Source of the DNA: Parasponia andersonii
Lineage: Eukaryota; Streptophyta; Magnoliopsida; Rosales; Cannabaceae
Direction of reading: 5' to 3'
DNA: 64,000 nt
Assembly: GCA_002914805.1 (NCBI GenBank)
Contig: JXTB01000321.1
Span: 225,873-289,872, forward strand
Positions 23,945-37,020 of this stretch are shown one piece after another. Every line of letters begins with the position of its first letter. Positions within the stretch are counted from its first letter, which is position 1. The position numbers were made by a program, and so were the translations under genes. The notes beneath the pieces are model-generated. The model was not told the DNA's origin, did no database searches, and was given only the letters and a program-made list of their open reading frames with translations.

Positions 23945-24122
23945 ACATAACAAAAATATGGTTGCCAATCCAATAGGTATTTTTTTTCTTTACCTATGAG
24001 TAGGTATTTTTTCTTTAGCCATTGGATCACCATCAATTATACAACAAAAATATGGTTGCCAATCCAATAGATATTTTTGTTCTTTACCTATGAGTAGGTA
24101 TTTTTTCTTTAGCCATTGGATG
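23945..24122. repeat. Two-copy tandem repeat (period about 95 bp)
   Basis: Copies at about 23947-24027 and 24041-24121 share CAAAAATATGGTTGCCAATCC through TTAGCCATTGGAT. Each copy contains the palindromic TACCTATGAGTAGGTA and the flanking TCCAAT/ATTGGA pair, so each could fold into a hairpin. Confidence 0.88.
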
Positions 24123-25067
24123 GGAAATGACTATAATGAAGTGCATAAAAAGACGTGCATTATTAATATTCTCTCTCTTACTTTTTACAATAAAAAAAAT
24201 ATACATACTAAATTGTCATTGACCAAATTGATACTTATATGGTTAAAAAAAAAAAAATACCTAATGGATTGGTGTCCTAAAAATATACCTTTCCTTTTAT
24301 GCTTACACAATAAAATTGATAAGCCAGCTGGGGTATTGTAGACAACGTCATAGGATAGATATATTATACAAATTTTCATAATTCAACAATTATCTAATAG
24401 ATGAGCTACATTCAGCATCACTAAGCCCTACATAACAACACATTATGGGGGTGAGAGGCCACCATATGGGACGTAAATTCGAGTTGTGGAAGTCTGAGAA
24501 TTTATTTTTCCTACAGATTCCCAAAAGAAGGTTATAATACATCCTAAAATTCAATATTAGTTATAACATTTTTGCAGCTCCAATAATGACAGAGCCCCAC
24601 AATGCACCTGAGGCTGGTGCAGGCACTAAAACTTAAGATCTATTATTTAAGAAAATTAAAAAAGAAAAGAAGACCTGAACTGAAATATCTACTTCTTTGG
24701 TGGGTTGGAAGTGGAACTGCAATCTCTACTTAGCACCTACGAATCTGAAGCAATCTGTACGAATGGTGGGAATAAGAACTTGTAATCACCACACAAGTGA
24801 AGCCTGCAGTTGTTACAATTGTTGAAATGCATGCCAAACAAGGAGCAAGTTATAACTCTTCAGAAACAGTAACAAGGTGTGCGAGTGTGTAAAGGTGGCT
24901 TGGTTAAAATGGTCTAGTAAAATATTCATAGTTGAACAAGAAAACTTTAACCTATATGGCAATCTACTTCATTTCCACGTTAAAAAGCTTAGGTCATTAC
25001 TCATTAGCAGCCAAAACCACCCACCTAAACACAATATAACTACCAGAAATATATTTGAATAAGTTAC

Positions 25068-28000
25068 CTATTTCGTGAAGACACTCATGAGATCATTTGA
25101 AGGAAATTGTCGCAGTACTGGAACACCTACTTTTGCATTATTGGTGAAATCCATACTTGGCTCCTGCTTCACTGGATTAACATGATTTTCAGAATGCACA
25201 TTTCCATGGTTGAAGTTGTTCATTGGCGATTCGAATTCATCCACTGCAAATCGGCTAGGAATGCATGTCCCTTTACCAACAAATCCAAGATTTCTGAGAG
25301 GTCCTTGATCAAGCATTTCACCGGATTTAGCACCATATGAACCCTGGATGTCAGCTATATTAGGTACAAGCCTTGGTAATTGTCTGGCATCCCCATTGGT
25401 CACAGCTGAGTTTTGTTGACTGGGGCTGTTATCTGCATTTAACGAGCCAGATGACATAGTAGAAGAGGAACTCGGTGCTGAATACCCGCAAAGAATCCCA
25501 CTAGTTTTCATATCTCCATTTGATATATGTCCAACACTCAAAGCCGAATTATTGGACTGAGGAGAAAGAATACTGTAGTCAATAACAGAATTCCTGTTAA
25601 AGTTGCTGTTTTGATTCACTGAAACAGGACTACCAGCCTGGAAACTGGCTGATGACTGGGAAGGGACCACAAGGCACGATGGTTGCACATTGATTGAATG
25701 GCTAGGCTCAGGTAACAAGGACTGTTGCTGCAGTTGTGGTTGCTGTTTATGCTGCTGTCGCTGCAATACGTCCATTAACAAATTGCTATTGGAATTATTC
25801 AACCCTCCAATAGTATTACTGGGTCCTACTGTACCAAGGCCGTTAGATGTCCACACTCCATATCTTGAAGAAGCATCGTCAACTGATAAAATAGACTGTG
25901 GGAATTGTTTAAAAATGTTGGGTTGACACTTTACCAAAGGCTGGCCAAATGCCAAACCATGTTCGACAGTCGCACGCTTTGGGCCTTGCATTGATGCATG
26001 GAGAAGAGGAGGCTGGTCCAATGTTGGCATTAGATTCCCCGCTGGTTGACCTAAAAGTTCAGCATGCAAGGCAGCTAATGTTTGTGGAGGAATTTGGCCA
26101 GAGGCAGCCAACGCTTGAATGTCAAATCTACCAAGAGAAGCCAGTTTAACATTTGCTTCCACGGACCCACAGAAAGTACTTGAAATCCCATTTTGTTGTT
26201 GAGTTACTCCTCCACTTAATCTCTTCAAATACAACCTAAACTTCTGCAATTTTATTTCATGTCATAAGCGAATTCAATTGACCAATACGGAGTGAGTGTC
26301 ACCGCATGAAACAAGTTGCACAACAAAAGCCACCCCAAAGGCAAAAGTAAACACATACAAGATGAAGAAACCTATTATTAGAAGATGCTAGCAACTACAT
26401 TGGATATCCAAATAGTAAATAGTAAAAAAATAATCCTCCATCTATGTGATGAATTTCTTCTCAAATCTGAATTCAGATTCCAAACCCAGATCTGAAGTGG
26501 ATAACCATATTCATGTGAAAGAAATGCAATGAATTTATTTATTTATTTATTTATTTTGGGAAATGATACTATCAGTTGAAGCTCAAATATATAGGAAGTA
26601 AAAAACAACCTACCATAGGCAAACAAACACATTACTTTGGTCTCTACAGAGAATAAGGGAGACAAAACAAATGCCTATGGAGAAAGTATGACATTAATGT
26701 TAGGTTTCTCAGTAGATTTAAGTTAAAACAAATGAATTTATTTAATAAAAAGAATAAAATATAAAAAAATTAATAAAAAAGTTTTAAAAAATTAAAAATA
26801 TATAATTAAAAAAAAAGCCGCCCCACTTCCAGCCTCAAGAGCATTATTTCTATCCAGAAACTACAAATTTTACCCAAAAAGAAGGGAAAACAACAGAGGT
26901 ACTAATTTCCTTATTAATTTTCTTTCTGACTTGAGCATCTCTATTAGGAATTTTCTTCACTTACAAAAATAAATATAATGAGCATCAAATCTAGGAGTTC
27001 AACAAAAACATACCTGCAAATGACTTGCAACATTTTCTCTAGTTAAACCAGGCACATTCATCAATTCAAGAATTCTCTTTGGTACAGCCTCTGAAATTGA
27101 AGCCAAAGAGTTCCAATCAAAAGAAAGAATTACAAAAATAAATATGGAAGCCCATGCAAATCAAACTATGAGGGAAAAAAAAGGAAAAAATAAAAAGAAA
27201 GAACAAAGGACGAGGTAAAAATGGTAAAGATCATACTATCGAGCCCAAGTTGGTTAACAGCACTGACAAATTGCTGATGAAGCTCAACTGACCACACTAC
27301 ACGTGGCTTTTTTGATGTGGATGGATCATCATTTTCTAGTTCGCAATCATCCTCTTCCTTATTATTGCTCCTCTTTTTCTGACCTTTCAATCCTTCTGTC
27401 TCTTCATTAACAGAAGAAGCATAATCTGTGTCATCATTTACACGTTTATTTCTATCATTATCTTCCAAACTTCCCGAATTTTCAAAATCCTTATTTTCGT
27501 TCCACTTTTTCCTCACAACATGCTGCCATATATTTTTAAGCTCTTCCTCACGAATGGGTTTAATCAGATAGTCACAGGCCCCATGTCTTATTCCTTTCAT
27601 CACAGCGCTCGTTCTCCCATCAGCTGACATCACTGCAAATTATATCAGCACATTAATATCTAGAAGCCATAACAAATGACCATTGCAGCAGTAAGATGAT
27701 ACTTACTAATAACAGGAAGGTCCATTTCCAAACCAACATGCTCAAGGAGTTTATAACCATCCATATCAGGCATATGAACATCACTCAGTACCACATCAAA
27801 ACAACCTTTTCTCTCTCGTAAAAGTTTCAAGGCAAAAGTAGCCTGGGAGCATATGGTAACTGCAACCAACAAAAAAAAGAATCAACTAAATTACATGCAT
27901 GCCTAGAAAAAGAACTAAACTCTGTAGATAAATCATTAAAACCAATGATATGCAATATAATCCATAAGCACTATGGGTGGAATATTTAGCATCAGTTATT

Positions 28001-29339
28001 TGACACTATTAGAAAGTTTTTTTTATATATAAAGAAAATTCTAAAAATTTACAGCACAAATTTACCACAACAGGATCAAACTAAAAGTATAGTCACTGAA
28101 CCACAAAGAAGGGTTAAAAGATGAACGTCAACTGTTATTATAATCGTCAACTGTTATAATAATTATCTCCTGGGAAAACAAAAATAAAGTGAAGAAACTA
28201 TTTAATCTGAGGTCAAAGTATCAAAATTGAATTTCTAACACAAGAACAAATCACTATAAGTTCATATGTTGACACACAAACAGAATCACAAATTAATTGT
28301 TAGCAATGATTATCCATTCCAAAGTCACTTCAATTATGCAGTTAAATCAAACATGATTTACGTAGCAAATAAAATTGAGGAAGGATCATGGAGCTACAAT
28401 TTGAAATTAACACAATGTCTAAATAAATTTCGGGACTTCAATCACCAAGTTTTAACCTTAGCCTTTTCATTTAGTTCGTGTAGGAACTGACCAATTATAA
28501 ATCTGAACACAAAAACCCATACTCAAAACTTGGCCAATTAAAACCATGCAAATGCATCACCTGGTTATCTGTCCAATGTCCACCCAAACTGATATAAGTA
28601 GCCATTCCTGACAAACTAGAGCCTAAAGGTCAAACCCCAAGACTAGGACCAAAACAAGAATAACATAGAGATGTAATTAAGGCTAAGATCTTGCCAAACA
28701 CCCTTGATACTCAAAGAAGCAATAAGATATCACCGTCAAGACAGACACATGTAAAAGCATAGGCACAGTCATATCAAACGACCGAAATTGACTCGGCTTA
28801 CTCTATCGCTATAAGTAAAGAATTTTAACTCAAGCAAACCAAACAAAGAGTAGTGAGATCTAAATTCATATATGCAACTTCACTCAAATACCGAAAAATC
28901 CAAAAACACCCAGGTATAAACTACATATGAAACAATGTTCTATCTTACCAAAACGACCCAATTACACCCAGCATTTCCGATTATAACAACCTACTCTATC
29001 TCAACCCATATCACGCCTTTTTTAGCAAGTGACAACCAGAGTAACTGAATCAATAGCACATATTCATACACATACACACACACACACACACACGAAAATG
29101 GAGATTACAGACTGACCGAGATAGTGGCACCGACGAAGCATTTGCTCTACAATCCTGAGGCAAGTGGTGTCATCATCCACAACCAGAACCTTCAACCCCA
29201 CCGGAAACTCATCAGAAGCCACCTTTTCATCAACAACAGGACCAGCACAAGTAGAAGAACCAAGTCCAGCCTTACACGACGCGTAGCTATTTCCAGCCGT
29301 GCTTAAGCTCGACTGCGCAACTCTCTGCAAAGCAGCCAT
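25068..29339 (-). CDS. Type-B response regulator (ARR1/ARR11-like), five coding exons
   Basis: Exons 29339-29117, 27859-27707, 27632-27237, 27090-27014 and 26243-25068 join with consistent phase into a 674-residue protein, a normal length for plant type-B regulators. The receiver domain (about residues 30-160) shows VLVVDDD, the phospho-acceptor Asp in [13 protein letters not shown], and the conserved Lys in CDYLIKPI. An acidic linker contains the Lys-rich KKRSNNK. The GARP Myb-like DNA-binding domain ([19 protein letters not shown], then [20 protein letters not shown]) follows at about residues 215-275. The C-terminal half is Gln/Ser/Asn-rich ([12 protein letters not shown]), typical of an activation region. 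By family, it accepts phosphate from His-phosphotransfer proteins in cytokinin signalling and activates transcription in the nucleus. Start chosen at MAALQR. The stop TAG at 25068-25070 is directly followed by GTAACTT, a possible splice donor. Confidence 0.93.
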
Positions 29340-30155
29340 AGCTACCACCACCAACCACAAAGTGAAGAAGAAGAAGAACAAGAAGAAACTCAAGAGCTTC
29401 CCCTGAATCCCTTACAATCCCCAAGTTAGACCACCAAAACCCTAAATATCAATTCCCAGAAAAACTAGAAAGAGAACAAGTTTCACCATTTCAGGGCCCA
29501 ATTGAACCCAGATCCACGAAACGAAACCCCATGGTTTCGAACCAAAACCCCAGAGAAGAAGCTTCAGGAACCAAGAAGCCAACCCTAGAAGCAGATCTGC
29601 CTCAAAAGCCGAACGAATGATTGACTTTTCACAGAGCTCTGGGAAAGCTCAACTTGGAATTGAGCAGAGCTGAAGGAGAGAGAGTTAGAGAGAGAGAGAG
29701 AGAGAGAGAGAGAATTTATTTATATATAAAAATTGGGGAGAGATAACGCGATTAAAAAATAATAATAAAATAAAAGGACATACATACATCAATATATATA
29801 TATGTCTTTATTATATCGTAATAAATAATTTCATTTTATTTTTTCAATTTAGTATTTGTTTTTTATTGAATAAAAAAATAGAGATAAATAATTGAAGCTG
29901 GGGGAGTTTGTGAGAGTGAGACAGTGAGAGACTGGGAGCGGCCCCACAAGTGCCACTTCGCGTGCGTTCCTGAGTCCGTACTCTTAACATGTATAATCAG
30001 CTAACGACCGGTTCAGAAATCGGTTCATCTAGCCCGCCCGGCCCGCCCGATCAGGTGCAGTACGGTCTTCCTTTTTATTTTTTCGATTTTGTATAATTGG
30101 TACCATGGTAACATAAAGTAAAATAGCATAATTAGATATTATTAGATGAACCTTT
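29340..30155 (-). promoter_or_regulatory. 5' leader and promoter of the type-B response regulator
   Basis: On the gene strand, the sequence before ATG 29339 holds a CT-rich leader, including a (GA)n/(CT)n tract at about 29686-29712. Farther upstream come an AT-rich block and a short GC-rich block (about 29935-30060). Copia-2 begins at 30156, about 0.8 kb from the start codon, and may mark the limit of the native promoter. No TATA box was assigned with confidence. Confidence 0.5.
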
Positions 30156-31092
30156 TGTTAGAAAAATTATTGCAAGAAGGAATAATAAATCTAGAAATAA
30201 AAAGTAGAACAATATTATAGTTATATACATTGTAATAAATCACGATTATTTAACTACTAAGATAACAATAATTATCATAAAAATAAATTAAATGGCGTAA
30301 CAAAATAAATCACAATTAATTTATTATAATAATAAACATGATAGTAATGACCAAAATAATAAATAAGTTTAAAGAAACCAAACTGAGTCTTGTATTTCAT
30401 ATAGTTTTCTTAAAACAGTTACATCTCTTTATTGGGGTGTTTAGTAGAATGTCAACAACGTCTTTTTCTCATGATAAACAGTTCACGAATAGCAACGTCG
30501 TACCAACTTGTTACTCACAACAAACTGAGCAATGTCCAAACTCTATCATCAAAACTCAAGAGAACTCGACCACATCGAAAAGAAAGAACTCAAACTCTCT
30601 AACTACTAACTAACTATTTCTTAACCGCCATAAAGAAAATGTGGAAGAGATGAATAAGCTAAGAAAATATTTTGGTGTATCTAAAAGTGAAGGAAAAAGT
30701 CTCCTTTTATAGTATTCATGGGAGAACTAAGTCATTAACATCTCATTAATATGACTGAAAAACATTTGGCTATTACAATATAATAGTAACATCCCACTGA
30801 TATAGCTGAAAATATTTAGCTGTTATAATATAATAGCAACAGCCTATTAATATGACTGAAAAATATTTGTCTGCTACAACATAACAACTAAAAATATTTT
30901 TGGCTATCACCTTAACTTTAAGAAGCTAAATAATGATCTATAATGAATTTTGTAACTCCAGTATGTTACAAATCCAATTCTAGAACCTTCTTACTTTGGG
31001 TTTCAATTTCTCATTCACCTGAGCTCTATTTTAAGTATTATCATGCCCTCAAAATAGCTATTTACAATAGTTTTCCAAATCATTTTCTAACA
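30156..31092 (-). repeat. Copia-2 3' LTR (937 bp)
   Basis: In minus orientation it starts TGTTAGAAAATG and ends TTTTTCTAACA. It matches 38176-39062 across its length, for example CATGATAGTAATGACCAAAA versus CATGATAGTAATAACCAAAA. Confidence 0.88.
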
Positions 31093-31668
31093 AATCTTTA
31101 CATTAATGAAATTAACGACCTAAGACATGACAGACTTGGTGATAGAATTTAATGGTCGAAACCTACATAGGATTGGTAGGTATTACCCTTTGAACCTTTC
31201 CTTGTAAAAATACGATTACTTTACTAACTAAAGAGTAGATGCAATGTCCTTGAACTGTTATGTCATTTATGTAAATAATAATGTATCTCACACAGGAATC
31301 TTCCTTACACTTTTTCAGTTCTCACTATTACGTTTGTTTTGGCCATGAACATACGTCTAGTTCTGCAAAAGTTTATAAAGAATTGTACCTCAAAATTCCT
31401 TAGAAACGATCATACTTCTCTCTCACATAGGTGATCTCTTAATTAAGAATAACTCGCATTATTCTGCTCGAAACTTTATTTCTAACCCATAAGAATTATT
31501 AAAAACATAGCTTAACCTTTCGTTTTATAGGCATTACTATTTTATCATGGGAATAGACACGGGAAACTCCCTACAGTGATCCAACATATTCTTTACAATT
31601 TAGCTGTCTCTTTTGAATCTAGATCTTAGGATCTCTAGTCAACTAGGATGAGTGTCCACTGTATCGAC
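31093..31668 (-). other. Copia-2 untranslated 3' internal region
   Basis: About 0.58 kb between the end of the polyprotein remnant (stop near 31669) and the 3' LTR. No coding content, and no clean polypurine tract next to the LTR. Confidence 0.55.
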
Positions 31669-34600
31669 CTATTCTTTTATGGGCTTTAATCCCATTCCCC
31701 TTAATGACTTTTCAACTAACTCTCTATTCAACCTTTTAGTTAACGGATCCGCAATATTATCTTTTGACTTTGCATAGTCCACAGAGATAATCTCAGTTGG
31801 GACTAGTTGTCTAATGGTATTATGTCTACGATGAATATGTCTAGACTTACCATTATACGTATCGCTCTGTGCTCTTTCAATTATAGATTAACTATCACAA
31901 TGTATATAAATTGTAAGCATATACTTTAGCCATCTTGGAATATTCTCTAAGAAATGGTAGAGCCATTCTACTTATTCCCCATATTTATCCAATGCAATAA
32001 ATTCAGATTCTATAATAGATCTGGGAATAATAGTTTGTTTCGAGGACTTTCATGACACTATTGCACCTCTTAGTGTGAATATATAGACTTTGAATCTTTA
32101 ATATCAGATATCCAATTTGTATTACTGTAACCTTCAAGTATAGAGGGATATCTTATATAGTGCAACCTATAATTATGTGTAAACTGTAAGTATTTCAGTA
32201 CTCTTAGAATCCCTTGTCAATGCTCAGCTCTAGGATTACTAGTATATCTACTTAGTTTACTAACTGCATAGGCGATATTTAGTCTTGTACAACTCATTAA
32301 GTACATTAGACTGCCTATCACTGGAGTATTCTACTTGAGAAGTATTCTCTCCTTTATTCTTGGATAAATATAAAGTTAAATCTATTGGTATTTTGACAAT
32401 TCGAGAATTATCTTTATCGAATTTTCCGAGAATTTTGTCTACATAATGTGAATGACTTAAAATAAGCTCATCTCAAATTCTTGAAATATTCATTCCCAAA
32501 ATAACATCAGCTATCCCCATATCTTTCATATCAAATCTTGAATTCAACATATTTTTGATAGATTTGATCATTTTATCATCACTACTAATAATGAGTATGT
32601 CAACAACATAAAGATACAAAATGACATAACTATTTTTGGTGTATTTGACATCTATACATTTGTCACATTAGTTGATTTTAAATCCATTACCCTTCATAGT
32701 ACTATCAAATTTTTCATGTCATTGTTTTGGGGCTTGTTTTAATCTATACAAAGATTTCACCAACTTATAGACTTTCTTTTCTTGTGCCAGTGCAAAAAAA
32801 CCTTCAGGTTGTTTCATGTCTTTTCTTCTAGATCTCTATTTAGAAAGGCTATGTTTACATCCATATGGTGTATTTCAAGATTCTGCAAAGTGGCAATCAT
32901 GAGTACCATCCTAATGGAAATTATTCTCGTCACAGGAGAATAAGTGTTAAAGTAGTTTAGGCCTTCTTTCTGTCTAAAGCCTTTAATTATAAGTCTTGCC
33001 TTGTATTTATTAATTGATCCATCAGCTTCCATTTTCTTTTTAAAAGATCACTTTGAACCTAATGGTTTACATCCAGAAGAAAGATCCACTAGTTCTTAAG
33101 TATGGTTTTGTATGATGGAATCAATTTCGCTATTAATAGTCTCTTTCCACAAAGGTGCTTCAGTAGAGCTAATAGCCTTCGTATACAATCGAGGCTCACT
33201 TTCTAGCAAGTATGTCAGAAAATCAAGACCAAAAGATTTTTCTGTCCTTGCTCTCCTACTCCGTGCAGTTCAACCTCAGTTTCATGGTCCTGACTATTCT
33301 TAATAATAGTCTTATGTGTTTGTTTCGACAAACTTGCTTCTTCTTTAGAGTTGCAAGGAAATACATGTTCAAAAAGTGATGCATTCCTTAATTCCATCAT
33401 CGTGTTCTTATATATATTTGAGATTTTTGACTCATGTACAAGAAACAATAAGCACTATTATTTTGTACATAGCCAATAAAAATACAATCAACAATTTTGG
33501 GACTAATTTTTACCTTTTTTAGTATTGGTACGACCACTTTGGCAAGATATCTACATATTCGTAAATAGTTATAAGATGGTCTTCTTCCTTTTCATAATTT
33601 ATATGAAGTTTTTTCCATTTTCTTTTTGGGTACCTTATTCAAAAAGTAATTGGCCGTCAAAACAGCTTCTCCCCACATGTTCTAGGGTAACCTAGAACTT
33701 ATCAATATTTCTTTCAAGGTACGATTCTTTTGCTCAGAACTCCATTTGACTGAGATGAGTAAGGTGTTATGGTTTCGTGTCTATATTGTGCACAGATTTC
33801 CTTAAAAAGTGAATTATACTCTCCACCTCGATCATTTCATAGAACCTTAATTTTCTTATTAAGTTGATTCTCAATCTCATTCTTATAGAGAATAAATATC
33901 TTTATAGTTTCGTACATAATAGTATTTTGTGCTATCATCGATAAAAGTAATAAAATGCTTATTGCTTCCCCTTATTTGTACAAATTTTAAATCACAAATA
34001 TCACTGTGAATTAGATCGAAGGTTTAGTATTCTTCTCAACACTTTAAAACGATGACCTAGTTAGTTTTGCCTCAACACAAGTTTCACACTTATGTTTTGA
34101 ATCAATATTTAAAGTAGGTATGTGATTTAATTTGATTAATTTACATAAAGTATCATAATCAACGTGTCCTAGTCTACTATGTTATACATTAGAATACTCA
34201 AACAAATAAGCAGAAGAGTTAGCATTATTATTATTTGGCTTAATAGTCATTACATTCATTTTAAAAAACCTATCGTATACATAGCCATTCCCGATATACA
34301 ATCCACTCTTAGACAAAATTACTTTAGCTGACTCGAACACTATGTGGAATCTATGTTTATTCGACAACGAATTGGACATTAAGTTCTTGCGGATCTCCGG
34401 TACATACAATATATTATTTAGAGTCAGCTCTTTCCTAGAGGTAATCTTCAAGACCACCTTGCCTTGGCCTTTGATAGTAGATGTGGTAGAGTTTCCCATA
34501 AATAATTTCTCCATGTTCTCAAGTAGTTTAAAGGAAGTGAACAATCCTTTGTCAGAGTATACGTGCTGAGTGGCACCAGTGTTAAGCCACCATTCTTTAG

Positions 34601-35562
34601 GATTAGACCTTACTAGGTTTACTTCAGAAACTATTGTACAGAATTCTATGTGAGAAACCTCTTGTGTGATTTCATCTGCTATGTTGGTTTTATTCTCCTT
34701 TTTCTTTGAAAGTCAATAGTCTCCTTTTTCTTTGAAAGTCAATAGTCTGAAGCCTTGTGACCTTTTTTGTCACAGTTGAAGTACTTCCCTTAGAATTTCG
34801 ACTTCTTGCCTACTCCAACTTTAGGCCCTAACTTTTGGCTTAGCTTTTTCAGTTTATTCTTCTTATCTTTAGAGCCTTGAGAATGTTCTACGATATTTGC
34901 CTTAGTCATAGGCATACTAGACAATGCTCCTGACTTTTTTAGTATATTTGTTGTCTTCCTCAATGCGAAGTTGCACAAAAAGCTTGTCACGACCCAAAAT
35001 CTGGGCCAGTGGCAGAAGAGAAATTCCACAAAGGTGAAAAATTCCTTGATTTATTTGAAAAGTGTCAAAAGTTCTAGTTTTTATAAAAACGGTCCATTTA
35101 AATAAAATAATCAGAATTCCATCTCGTGAACTACTCCCACAGTTCGTATACACCATTAAACATAGACTGAATAATAATTAAAAATCATGAAATCAGATAA
35201 AAGCCCAAGCATCACCATCATCCACAACAAAAGTCAAATACTGGAATGACATACATAAATTCGCAGACAAAATAGAAAGCAGTAATCTTGGTTCAATGCT
35301 AATACAAAACCCAAATAGTCCAAACACCAAGAAGACAAACTTCTAGTATTACCAAGAGCCGAAGTACAATCCAGATGACCTCTTACTCCTCTTGATCACC
35401 GAGATCGCACTGGACACTACCTGAGGAAAAAGGTAGGGGGGTGAGCATAAAATGCTCAGTAGGAAAAATAATTACCTCAATCAAAAGTATTTTAGTGAGG
35501 GAGAATTCCTGCATGGTTAGTTTAGTCCAAAACATACATATATATATAATCCAAATCGGAAA

Positions 35563-35564
<2 letters not shown>

Positions 35565-35642
<78 letters not shown>
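35565..35642. repeat. (TA)n microsatellite, about 78 bp
   Basis: Uninterrupted TA dinucleotides inside the gypsy-type solo LTR. Confidence 0.95.
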
Positions 35643-35644
<2 letters not shown>

Positions 35645-36963
35645 CAGTGTAAACAAAACCATTCAATCCATATGCACATGACACAAATCAACCCATACCC
35701 ATGAGCTCTCATCCTCTCATCTGTGGAAACCTAGGATGATGGCACTAAGTATGCCTAACAGCTTGCCTGATACCTAAGCCCATACCCGGAGTGGACACCC
35801 GTGTATTGCCTACCAAACCTGAAGGGGCAACCGAATTGCCTACGCCTACCAAATAAGGATGTAATCAGTAGTAACAAAACTCCGCACGAGTTTACGAACT
35901 TTCAATGACGGTGGGGCACGCAGCGCCATACTATAAACCCACGATGCTAACACGGTGCTCATGTATGATCCTATGACACGTGCAATACAGAACTGAAGTG
36001 TGAAAATAATCGTGCTCTAGTTTTTCAGTAAAATCAGCATACTAAGTTTTTATAGAAAAACGGGCAATATAACGGCCCTATTTTTAATATACCCAAAATA
36101 ACCTGCACTTAGAAAATTTCCAGAGCAATACAGTATATATCTCATACAACCAATTCCCATCACAGATATTTGAGAAACCAAAAATCACATTTATTCTCAT
36201 ATGTTGCAGAAAATAAGTTTTATTTGAAAATGATATAAAACACAGGTAATTGAATCCCTACCTCGTTCGAATAGCAATACCACGTTATCGAATCCTCAAG
36301 GTGTCGTTGACGATCGCTCGAAGGCTCGGGAACCAATTTTAAGCCCTCGATCATCCTCTTGCGAAAAACCAACTTCTCAACTGAGCTTCAATTCCACAAA
36401 CAGACCTCTTCGCTGAATTCCTAGTACCTAAAATAGCTAGGTTAGATATATAACTTGTCCAATTCGGATCCGGGCCCACACCAAGTTGGAGGCACACAAA
36501 ACGAGACAAATCTCGACCATTTGATCTCGATTTTCGTGCCGATCACCAAGCATAGGCAATATATATCAAACTTCTCTATTTTCCGAGTACATTCCAAAAA
36601 TGATCACAGAACTCAATCCAATGGTTGGATCAAAAAGTCAAACTTAAACCCAGAATATCCTAAAATGGCAACTTTCAATCCAGGCAAAATAGGGTTGAGA
36701 TATATATTCGTTGATGATCCTTGAGACGAGACGAATCCAACAGGAACGGTTGGAGGTCGAATGGTAGCCGGAATCGTCGCCGATGACAAAAAAACTGAAA
36801 CGGCGACTTGGAGGATTTCTGGCATTGCAAGCGACGGCGGCAGCTGGCGAGGGGCGGCAGAGCTTCGGGATGGTCTGGTGAGTCGACGCCGGTCGGCGGC
36901 GCGGGCGGACGACGGCCGGAGCGGCTCCTGCGGCAGTCCCTGCTTCTTTCGGCCAAGAAACGT

Positions 36964-36966
<3 letters not shown>

Positions 36967-36995
<29 letters not shown>

Positions 36996-37020
36996 AGAGA
37001 TCGGGGGAGAAGAGAGAGAG
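36967..37020. repeat. (GA)n-rich microsatellite
   Basis: GA repeats with A/G interruptions, reading as CT on the minus strand just after the presumed TATA box of the solo LTR. Confidence 0.88.

Larger units (their letters stand above)
22319..25067. other. Intergenic region with local repeats; 3' side of the response regulator gene
   Basis: No protein-coding gene recognised. It contains a (TA)n run (about 22480-22510), a degenerate tandem repeat (22515-22810), a long poly-A run (23672-23720) and a two-copy direct repeat (23945-24122). The right part (about 24600-25067) probably includes 3' UTR of the response regulator on the minus strand. Confidence 0.6.

Noticed and set aside
30338..30613. 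91-residue open frame
   Set aside because: It lies wholly within the Copia-2 3' LTR and runs opposite to the element.
35383..35712. Open frames with long Tyr-Ile runs on both strands
   Set aside because: These are translations of a (TA)n microsatellite.
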